This document shows positions 58,071 to 64,000 of a stretch of DNA of 64,000 nucleotides, one piece after another. Position 1 is the first letter of the stretch; each line of letters opens with the position of its first letter. Source of the stretch: Anaerolineaceae bacterium (lineage in GTDB: Bacteria; Chloroflexota; Anaerolineae; Promineifilales; Promineifilaceae). Location: positions 1 to 64,000 of the forward strand of contig PABI01000002.1 of the NCBI GenBank assembly GCA_002699125.1. The letters run 5' to 3'. A program made the position numbers and the translations under genes. A model generated the notes under the pieces. That model saw nothing but the letters and a program-made list of their open reading frames with translations, searched no databases and had not been told where the DNA came from.

Positions 58071-60968
58071 ATGACGCAGTCGCCCCCGGAAAATCAGGAC
58101 TTTCTCAGCAAAACGGTTGAAAACGTCAAAGATATGCCGCCCCCGCTGCGGTTTGGCATCGTCTTTTTTGCCTTGTTCCTCTTTGCTGTCTTGGGAAACG
58201 CAGTGGTGCCTGATGATTTTGTTCTACTCGTTTACCTTCTCTCCATAGGTGTTTTGTTTTTTTACCTCATTTGGGAATACCAGCAGCGCCTCCAGAAAAA
58301 GGACGAACTGGCTCACGAACTGCGCAAAACTGAGCTTGAATATGAAGACCGCAAAGACGAGCGCATTCACGAGCGCGAACTTAAAAAAATTGAGACGCCT
58401 GCGCCTACATCACCACCTGCTAAAATAGTGCCGCCGGATGAGCTGCGCCTCGATTACCTGAACTGGGTGCGCACCCAGGTGAGCGAACTTTCCTTGCTGG
58501 GCGTAGACCCGGAAGCCACGCGCGACGAGCAGGAAGGCCGCCTGCACCTGGACCGCGTTTATACCGCGCTGCTCACCGCCGACGCCGAGGCAGCAAAGCC
58601 GCAGCAGATGGAGCTGTTTGGTCGAGGCGAAAAGCATCTCTCTGCTGTGGCACAACTTAACCAACACAACCGGCTGGTGCTGTTGGGTGACCCTGGCGGC
58701 GGCAAAAGCACCTTCGTTAACTTTGTGGCCATGTGCCTGGCTTTTGAAGGGCTGGGCGAAACAGAACGGGGTATTCAGTTGCTGACTGCACCGCTGCCGG
58801 ATAACGAAGGGAAAGATGAGGAGGAGCGCCAGCCGTGGGATCACGGCGTGCTGCTGCCGCTGCGCGTCATCTTGCGTGACTTTGCCGCCCGTGGGCTGCC
58901 CTCGCCAGACAAGCAGGCCAATGTGAATGATTTATGGGATTTTGTTGAGGCAGAGCTGGCGGCGGCAAACCTGGAACTTTGCGTTCCCTACTTGCAAGAA
59001 CAGTTCATGGTCGGACAGGCCATTTTGCTGCTGGACGGCCTGGACGAGGTGCCGGAGGCCGACAAACGGCGCGCTCAAATCAAGCAGGTGGTTGACGCCT
59101 TTGCCTACAAATACCGCAACAGCCGTATCGTAGTCACCAGCCGCACCTACGCCTACCAAAAGCAAGATTGGGAGCTGGATGGCTTTAAAGATGGGCTGCT
59201 GCTGCCCTTTAGCGCCGGGCAAATTCACCGCTTTGTCGACAGCTGGTATGCCTACACGGCCTGGCGGCGGGAGATGGAACCGGGACTGGCCCAATCGCGC
59301 GCCGATGCCCTGAAGCACGCCGTCTTTAACCAGCCCCGCCTGTACGAACTGGCCGAAAGGCCGCTGCTGCTGACGCTGATGGCCAGCCTACACGCCTGGC
59401 GCATGGGCGAACTACCCGAAGACCGGCAAAAGCTGTATGAAGAAACCGTTGATTTGCTGCTGAACCGCTGGGAGCGGCGGCAGCGGGTGTGGGACGGACA
59501 AAAAGAGCGCGACATGCAGCCCAGCCTGGTGGAGTGGCTAAAAACAGACCGCAGCAAGGTGCGCGAACTGCTCAACCATCTGGCCTATGAAGCCCACCGC
59601 GAACAAACAGACCAGACGCGTACCGCCGACGTGCCCAAACAAAAGCTAATGGATGGGTTGCTGGCGCTGAACCAGAACCCGGACGCCCGCTTTATCCAGT
59701 TGGAAAATTATTTGCGTGACCGGGCCGGCCTGCTGGCGGAGCGTGCTGAGGGCGTTTACACCTTTCCTCACCGCACCTTTCAGGAATATTTGGCCGCCTG
59801 TTACTTTGTGCAGCAGGACCCGGCTTACCCGGAGTCGCTGGCAAAGCTGGCGCGGCATGAACCAAACAAATGGCGCGAGGTGCTGCTGCTGGCGGGAACC
59901 CAGGCCGGCCGCAACCAGGTTTGGTATTTGGTGGAAGCCCTGTGCCCACGTGCGCCGGTAGAAGGACGGCTGGAGGACGAAGATTTGTGGGGAGCGCACC
60001 TGGCCGGGCAGGCGCTGGTGGAAACAATTGAGCCAGACGCACCCCTGAAAGAGCGCAACCAGGAAACGCTGCGGCAAATTGTAGCCGGACTACTGGTTTG
60101 CCTGACAGACAAACGGCTGCCGCCGACGGAACGAGCCATTGCCGGGATGGTGCTGGGCACGCTGGGTGATCCGCGCTCGGACGTGGCTCGTGACGTGCCG
60201 GAGATGGTGGAAGTACCTGCCGGGCCGTTCTTAATGGGCAGCGATAAGGCGAAAGATAAAGATGCGTCTGATAATGAAACGCCGCAGCATGAGGTGACCC
60301 TGCCCGCTTACAAGATGGGCAAATATCCGGTGACAAACGCACAGTTTGCCCGGTTTGTAGCGGATGGTGGGTATGAAAATGAGGCTTACTGGACCAAAGC
60401 AGGCTGGGCGCAAAGAGAAAAACAGGGCTGGACGGAACCGCGCTACAGTGACACTCCGCGCTACAATCAGGCCAACCAGCCCGTGGTGGGGGTAAGCTGG
60501 TATGAAGCCGTGGCTTACTGCAACTGGCTAAAAGCCACCACCGGGCGTGACTTCCGGCTGCCGGATGAGGCGATTTGGGAAAAGGCGGCCCGGAGTACGG
60601 ACGGCCGTATCTACCCCTGGGGCAATGAATGGCTTCCCGAAAATTTGAACAGCAGTGAATCCAACATCAACCGGCCGTCAGCCGTGGGTATCTTCCCGGA
60701 TGGTAAATCACCTTACGAAGCATATGATATGTGTGGCAACGTGTGGGAATGGTGCAGCACGGTCTACGGCCAGAATTATCCTTTCCAGATAGTGGTGTAT
60801 GAACAGGAGATCGAAGGCAGTAACCCTCGACGCTTGCGCGGGGGCGCGTTCTTCTACGATCAGGGGCTCAGCCGCGCCGCGTTCCGGGGCTACCGCGGCA
60901 TTCCCGATTACAGGGACGACGGCGTTGGGTTTCGGGTTGCCGAACATCTCTCCATTTCTGGCTCCTGA
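58071..60968 (+). CDS. Membrane-anchored NACHT NTPase with C-terminal FGE-sulfatase domain (DGR variable protein)
   Basis: The 965-residue protein begins with two membrane helices (about 23-65) and a charged coiled coil (to about 105). The NACHT module has Walker A LLGDPGGGKST near residue 205 and Walker B ILLLDGLDEVPE near 320, then a helical region with FPHRTFQEYLAACYFVQ. The C-terminus (about 711-960) is an FGE-sulfatase domain of C-type lectin fold: VEVPAGPFLMGS, GVSWYEAVAYCNWL, DMCGNVWEWC and the end LRGGAF...GFRVAEH. The last 40 residues are encoded by the variable repeat. NACHT-FGE proteins fit conflict or self-recognition switches in which the lectin-like end binds a ligand. The catalytic Cys pair of a true FGE enzyme is not obvious. 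Confidence 0.92.
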   Translation: MTQSPPENQDFLSKTVENVKDMPPPLRFGIVFFALFLFAVLGNAVVPDDFVLLVYLLSIGVLFFYLIWEYQQRLQKKDELAHELRKTELEYEDRKDERIHERELKKIETPAPTSPPAKIVPPDELRLDYLNWVRTQVSELSLLGVDPEATRDEQEGRLHLDRVYTALLTADAEAAKPQQMELFGRGEKHLSAVAQLNQHNRLVLLGDPGGGKSTFVNFVAMCLAFEGLGETERGIQLLTAPLPDNEGKDEEERQPWDHGVLLPLRVILRDFAARGLPSPDKQANVNDLWDFVEAELAAANLELCVPYLQEQFMVGQAILLLDGLDEVPEADKRRAQIKQVVDAFAYKYRNSRIVVTSRTYAYQKQDWELDGFKDGLLLPFSAGQIHRFVDSWYAYTAWRREMEPGLAQSRADALKHAVFNQPRLYELAERPLLLTLMASLHAWRMGELPEDRQKLYEETVDLLLNRWERRQRVWDGQKERDMQPSLVEWLKTDRSKVRELLNHLAYEAHREQTDQTRTADVPKQKLMDGLLALNQNPDARFIQLENYLRDRAGLLAERAEGVYTFPHRTFQEYLAACYFVQQDPAYPESLAKLARHEPNKWREVLLLAGTQAGRNQVWYLVEALCPRAPVEGRLEDEDLWGAHLAGQALVETIEPDAPLKERNQETLRQIVAGLLVCLTDKRLPPTERAIAGMVLGTLGDPRSDVARDVPEMVEVPAGPFLMGSDKAKDKDASDNETPQHEVTLPAYKMGKYPVTNAQFARFVADGGYENEAYWTKAGWAQREKQGWTEPRYSDTPRYNQANQPVVGVSWYEAVAYCNWLKATTGRDFRLPDEAIWEKAARSTDGRIYPWGNEWLPENLNSSESNINRPSAVGIFPDGKSPYEAYDMCGNVWEWCSTVYGQNYPFQIVVYEQEIEGSNPRRLRGGAFFYDQGLSRAAFRGYRGIPDYRDDGVGFRVAEHLSISGS
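60832..60952 (+). repeat. DGR variable repeat (VR)
   Basis: The 121-base segment at the 3' end of the NACHT-FGE gene aligns without gaps to the template repeat at 62618-62738. The first 20 bases (GCTTGCGCGGGGGCGCGTTC) and the GTTGGGTTTCGGGTTGCCGAAC block are identical. Between them 20 positions differ, each an adenine in TR (20 of the 31 adenines there). One more difference, A at 60946 against C at 62732, lies after the identical 3' block and may mark IMH versus IMH*. Fifteen codons are altered, with no stop created. Confidence 0.97.
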
Positions 60969-61054
60969 ATCCTGTCTTCTGTCTTCTGCTTTTTCTGTTT
61001 TCTAAAAATCTTTCCCTTTTATTACCTTGTCAGGTAAGATTGTGCCCATTAAAA

Positions 61055-61118
61055 ATCTCGGTGCCAATTGGCACCGAGATCGCAAAAATTTTGTTGGGCA
61101 ATTTTGTAAAATTGCCCA
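61055..61118 (+). promoter_or_regulatory. Two perfect hairpins between variable protein and RT
   Basis: ATCTCGGTGCC-AATT-GGCACCGAGAT (61055-61080) and TGGGCAATTTT-GT-AAAATTGCCCA (61095-61118) are perfect. Hairpins downstream of VR are known to aid retrohoming in some DGRs, and they could also end the variable-protein transcript. Neither is followed by a long T-run. Confidence 0.55.
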
Positions 61119-61136
61119 CAGCGTAGGGGTTGCTCG

Positions 61137-62210
61137 TTGAAAATATTTAAGAATCTCTACCCGCAAATTACCAGCTTTGCCAATCTGGACGATGCCTGGC
61201 ACAAAGCCCGTAAAGGCAAGCGGCACAAACCCGCCGTCGCTGCTTTTGAATTTAATCTGGAGAACGAGCTGTTCCAACTCCAACGGGAACTACAAGAAAA
61301 AGCATACGTCCCTGGTCCTTACCGCAATTTCTTTATCCAAGATAGCAAAAAGCGCAAAATCAGCGCCGCCCCTTTTCGCGACCGCGTCGTCCACCATGCC
61401 TTGTGCAACGTCCTGGAGCCGCTCTACGAACCCAAATTCATCTTCGACACCTACGCTAACCGCAAAGGCAAAGGCAAAGGCACCCATCGCGCCCTGGATC
61501 GGGCGCAATCTTTTCTGCGTCGCTACCCCTACGTTCTTAAATGCGACATCGAAACCTTCTTTCCGGCCATCGACCACGCCATTTTGCGGCAGATTTTGTT
61601 TCGCCATGTTGCCTGCCCGAACACGCGCTGGCTCATCAACCAGATCATTATCGGCGGTGAAGGCATTCTGGCAGACCAATATCGCCAGCGCTACTTTTCT
61701 GGCGACGATCTGTTTGCTGTTACCCGCCCACGCGGTCTGCCCATCGGCAACCAGACATCCCAATTTTGGGCCAACGTCTACCTCAACCCCCTGGATCATT
61801 TCATCAAGCGCGAGTTAAAGTGTGCCGCTTACGTGCGCTACGTCGATGACTTTTTGCTTTTTCATCACGATAAGACTGTGCTGCATCGTTGGCGGATCAC
61901 CATCGAGGATTTTTTGGCTTCGCTGCGGCTAACCATTCATCCTGAAAAAAGCGTCGTGTTCCCGGTAAAAAACGGTTTGCCGTTTTTAGGCTTTCAGCTT
62001 TTTGCCACTCACCGGCGGCTGATGCAGCGTAACGTGCGCGCCTTTTTGCGCCGGTTCCGCCGGCAGCGGCGGGCCATTCGCCGCGGCGACTCAACCTTTG
62101 CCGAGATCAAGCCGTCCCTAACCAGTTGGAACGCCCATGCTGCCCACGGCAATACCTGGCGGCTCCGTTCCAGGCTGTTCTGGCAGCGTCCCATTCCCGC
62201 CCATGAGTGA
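61137..62210 (+). CDS. DGR reverse transcriptase
   Basis: The 357-residue RT starts at TTG 61137, with TAGGGG about 9 bases upstream. It contains the RT palm motifs: ISAAPFRDRVVHHALCNVL (motif 2), VLKCDIETFFPAIDH (motif 3, catalytic Asp), LPIGNQTSQFWANVYLN (motif 4) and AAYVRYVDDFLLF (YxDD, motif 5). The IGxxxSQ form of motif 4 replaces the QGxxxSP of group II intron and retroviral RTs and marks the DGR class. There is no maturase, endonuclease or Cas1 part. It copies TR RNA with adenine errors for transfer to VR. It overlaps avd by eight bases. Confidence 0.96.
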   Translation: MKIFKNLYPQITSFANLDDAWHKARKGKRHKPAVAAFEFNLENELFQLQRELQEKAYVPGPYRNFFIQDSKKRKISAAPFRDRVVHHALCNVLEPLYEPKFIFDTYANRKGKGKGTHRALDRAQSFLRRYPYVLKCDIETFFPAIDHAILRQILFRHVACPNTRWLINQIIIGGEGILADQYRQRYFSGDDLFAVTRPRGLPIGNQTSQFWANVYLNPLDHFIKRELKCAAYVRYVDDFLLFHHDKTVLHRWRITIEDFLASLRLTIHPEKSVVFPVKNGLPFLGFQLFATHRRLMQRNVRAFLRRFRRQRRAIRRGDSTFAEIKPSLTSWNAHAAHGNTWRLRSRLFWQRPIPAHE

Positions 62211-62553
62211 ATCACCCATCTTTGCCAAACTGTACGACCTGCTGCGCTGGCTGCTGCCGGCCACAACAAAATATTCGCGTGAGTATCGGTTTGGTTTGGC
62301 ACTTCCCACGCAAGAAAACGCTTTTTTGTTACAAAGACATCTGGTATCTGCGGCCAAACTACAAGATGCGCGTGACAGTTCAGACCATTTGCAGCAGGCA
62401 GAGATTGAATTGACGTTGCTTCGTTACAAAGTACGGCTGGCTCGCGACCTTGAATTACTGCGACCCGGCAGCTACGAACACGCCAGCCGCCTCATAGATG
62501 AAATTGGCCGATTATTGGGCGGTTGGATGAAAAAACAAGGTATTGTCAGCTAG
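62203..62553 (+). CDS. avd: DGR accessory variability determinant (Avd)
   Basis: The 116-residue protein is all helical and starts at ATG 62203 (MSESPIFAKLYDLLRWLLPATTKYSREYRFGL), inside the end of the RT gene; the track start is 66 bases earlier. Repeated Arg and Lys residues on the helices (RYKVRLARDLELLR) and the C-terminal LIDEIGRLLGGWMKKQ match the four-helix-bundle Avd/S23-type family. Avd forms a positively charged pentameric barrel that binds RT and the TR RNA. TR follows 65 bases after its stop. Confidence 0.92.
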   Translation: MSESPIFAKLYDLLRWLLPATTKYSREYRFGLALPTQENAFLLQRHLVSAAKLQDARDSSDHLQQAEIELTLLRYKVRLARDLELLRPGSYEHASRLIDEIGRLLGGWMKKQGIVS

Positions 62554-62617
62554 TGACCCGAACGATTGGTCACTTGCTGAAATGTAGCATTTGGGTTGGG
62601 TACTCAGCCTGGGGACA

Positions 62618-62738
62618 GCTTGCGCGGGGGCGCGTTCAACAACAATCAGAGGAACAGCCGCGCCGCGTACCGGAACAACCACAACAATCCCGATAACAGG
62701 AACAACAACGTTGGGTTTCGGGTTGCCGAACCTCTCTC
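62618..62738 (+). repeat. DGR template repeat (TR)
   Basis: The 121-base template is rich in AAC codons (AACAACAATCAG, AACCACAACAAT, AACAACAACG), which can mutate to many residues but never to a stop. It is the source for VR at 60832-60952. The surrounding non-coding RNA probably runs from avd through about 62800. A perfect hairpin CATGCCTG-GAT-CAGGCATG (62758-62776) lies 20 bases after TR. The rest of the gap to 62921 shows no gene. The ORF listed across TR in the track is not a gene. Confidence 0.97.
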
Positions 62739-62921
62739 GTCAGGGTGCCGGAAATGTCATGCCTGGATCAGGCATGGCCGAGGTTTGAGAGATGTACCCA
62801 CATGCTGCCGGTTCTGCCCCAAACCGGTGCGGCTCCATGAGCCGACTAAGTTTTGGACTCTGTACTCCAACAGCAATGCTCTGCGAAGGTTTACAGAGTC
62901 CAGTTCAATTGTTGTGAAACT

Positions 62922-63695
62922 ATGAATGAAGACGTGTTAGCCCAAATTGAAGCAAACATATGGGACGTGGGTCGGCAGGAGCGATTGGTGGTGGAACGGC
63001 CGTATTTCTACATCTTCATCTCCCCGCAAACCCTGGACCATCTCACCTTTGCCACACCGCTGCCGGGCGAACCGGCCGACTGGACTGAGGCAGTGGCCGA
63101 TATGGTGGCGATTTTTAGCCAGCACGGCAAACGGCCGCGCCTGGAATTCGTTGCCGATCTGCACCCCAACCTGGCAGCGGCGCTGGAGCAGGCCGGGTTG
63201 GCGTGCGAAACTCGCGCCCCGGTGATGCTGTTACAAACGGCCGAATTGACTCCCGCACCACACCCACCACTCGATTTTCATTACCAACGGCTCACGGCCG
63301 AAAATGAACCCCTGCTCCGGTCCCATTTAATCCAGCAAAGCATCGCCTTTGGCGGCAGCGGCGCGGATGAAGATGCCCTGGGCTGGCTGCCCAATTTACA
63401 GCGCGGGCTGGCCGAGGGTCTGGTGATGGGCGCAGTTCTGGAACAGGCGGGCGATCTGCTCTCCGGCGCAGTGATTCAAATGGGGGAGGGGCCGGGCGAG
63501 CTGGCTGGCTTGTGGACGGCACCCCAATGGCGCAGTCGCGGCCTGGCGTTTGCCCTGTGCCAGCAGCTTTTGGTGGAGTATGCCGCGTTAGGCCACAAAA
63601 CCTGCTGGCTTTCCGCTGCCGAAGGCGCACAGCGTTTGTACCAAAAGCTGGGGTTTATTTACGTTGGTACGCAGCTTAACTACGGTGGGACGTAG
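62922..63695 (+). CDS. GNAT-family N-acetyltransferase
   Basis: The 257-residue protein starts at ATG 62922 ([13 protein letters not shown]); the earlier track start runs into the TR flanking region. The C-terminal half is the GNAT fold: [66 protein letters not shown], with the acetyl-CoA loop WRSRGLA and the late GFxxVG strand. The N-terminal part (about 1-120) is a degenerate second GNAT-like unit. The substrate is unknown. It is on the same strand as the DGR but 180 bases beyond TR, and probably has its own promoter. Confidence 0.9.
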   Translation: MNEDVLAQIEANIWDVGRQERLVVERPYFYIFISPQTLDHLTFATPLPGEPADWTEAVADMVAIFSQHGKRPRLEFVADLHPNLAAALEQAGLACETRAPVMLLQTAELTPAPHPPLDFHYQRLTAENEPLLRSHLIQQSIAFGGSGADEDALGWLPNLQRGLAEGLVMGAVLEQAGDLLSGAVIQMGEGPGELAGLWTAPQWRSRGLAFALCQQLLVEYAALGHKTCWLSAAEGAQRLYQKLGFIYVGTQLNYGGT

Positions 63696-63754
63696 AGAAT
63701 TTGCAACAAGATTGTTGCTGATTTAGCCGTCAACTTCCTAACGAAAAAATGAAA

Positions 63755-63793
63755 TTGACAGACCGGGTAGTTGCGTATTACAATTCGTAATAC
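63755..63793 (+). promoter_or_regulatory. Promoter with palindromic operator before the RHH gene
   Basis: TTGACA (63755-63760) and TACAAT (63779-63784) are 18 bases apart. The perfect palindrome GTATTAC-AATTC-GTAATAC (63775-63793) covers the -10. Ribbon-helix-helix proteins bind such sites as dimers, so autorepression is likely. Confidence 0.65.
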
Positions 63794-63817
63794 ATTCGCT
63801 CACTTAGGAGAATGAAC

Positions 63818-64000
63818 ATGATTACTGTAAGGTTAGACCCACAGCTTGAACAAACAATTAACGAGCTTGCCCGGCACTTGGGTGTGAGTAAGTCAGAATT
63901 GATCAGAAGAAGCATTGCCGAATATGTTGATAAATTGGAAAAGCCTTCTGCCTGGGAGTTGGGCAAAGATGTTTTTGGTAAATATGCCAGCGAAAACCGT
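63818..64000 (+). CDS. Ribbon-helix-helix DNA-binding protein (partial, runs off the window)
   Basis: The 61 residues present begin MITVRLDPQLEQTINELARHLGVSKSELIRRSIAEYVDKLE, the CopG/Arc/MetJ-type ribbon-helix-helix with a beta strand (ITVRLD) followed by two helices. GGAG lies 6-7 bases before ATG 63818; ATG 63812 is too close to it to be used. The C-terminus continues with an acidic/aromatic stretch typical of antitoxins and is cut by the window end. A toxin gene may follow outside the window. Confidence 0.88.
   Translation, partial: MITVRLDPQLEQTINELARHLGVSKSELIRRSIAEYVDKLEKPSAWELGKDVFGKYASENR

Noticed and set aside
61137-62210. Reverse transcriptase as a retron, group II intron or CRISPR-linked RT
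   Set aside because: There is no maturase or endonuclease part, no msr/msd-like structure and no cas genes. The motif 4 SQ form and the TR/VR pair fix it as a DGR.
62596-62925. 109-residue plus-strand ORF across the template repeat
   Set aside because: It is the translation of TR and its flank. It resembles the FGE C-terminus only because TR is the copy source, and it lacks a start site and upstream domain.

Overview
The window looks like a chromosomal segment of a Chloroflexota bacterium, probably a filamentous Anaerolineae/Ardenticatenia-type lineage. This assignment is inference. It rests on the CopC/CopD and multihaem cytochrome content, a split complex I with two NuoM genes, a detached F0 operon, a NACHT-FGE protein diversified by a retroelement, and moderate GC. 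No rRNA is present. The only RNA gene I see is tRNA-Ser(CGA). A striking base-level signature is the palindrome ACGGCCGT, which I counted by hand about 90 times where one or two are expected.

Layout. (1) 0-18 kb is a respiratory/metal block: three CopC-type proteins including a CopC-CopD fusion, a b-type membrane cytochrome, an 18-haem and a 22-haem cytochrome c, a ferredoxin and an FAD oxidoreductase. A haem-binding protein lies divergent from an OmpR-type two-component system. A minus-strand operon follows, carrying a ferric-reductase-like membrane protein and ApbE. Phased TTAAA direct repeats upstream of the two-component genes and of the ApbE operon suggest one regulon. (2) 18-37 kb is general housekeeping: tRNA-Ser, tadA, a 2027-residue alpha-2-macroglobulin lipoprotein without the thioester motif, a hydrolase-cNMP fusion, a CBS protein and a protein phosphatase. 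It also holds a radical SAM protein ending at tandem TGA codons followed by an Ala-Glu-Pro tail, an MFS transporter, VKOR, OsmC, pgl-glk and a sigma/anti-sigma pair. (3) 37-40 kb holds a glutaredoxin, a 55-codon peptide ending in WGWYWDW that is missing from the ORF track, and a polyprenyl-synthetase-like protein. The last two resemble a ComX/ComQ prenylated-peptide pair. A response regulator follows. (4) 40-53 kb carries the complex I membrane arm (nuoA,H,J,K,L,M,M,N) and the ATP synthase F0 part (atpI-like, a, c, and a b-delta fusion). The peripheral arm and the F1 genes are absent. (5) 53-58 kb has an AIM24 protein, a phosphodiesterase, CDP-alcohol phosphatidyltransferase, Lgt with an unusual insert, and a DUF433/DUF5615 toxin-antitoxin pair.

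(6) 58-62.8 kb is a complete diversity-generating retroelement: a membrane-anchored NACHT NTPase with a C-terminal FGE-sulfatase (C-type lectin fold) domain containing the variable repeat, a DGR-type reverse transcriptase, an Avd accessory protein and the template repeat. Aligned by eye, the 121-bp TR and VR differ at 20 positions in the core, all at TR adenines, plus one C/A difference beyond the 3' identical block. The window ends with a GNAT acetyltransferase and a truncated ribbon-helix-helix gene behind a palindromic operator.

The strongest leads are the DGR, the ComX/ComQ-like pair, the probable tandem-selenocysteine radical SAM protein, the ACGGCCGT octamer, and the repeat-built 22-haem cytochrome with its neighbours.
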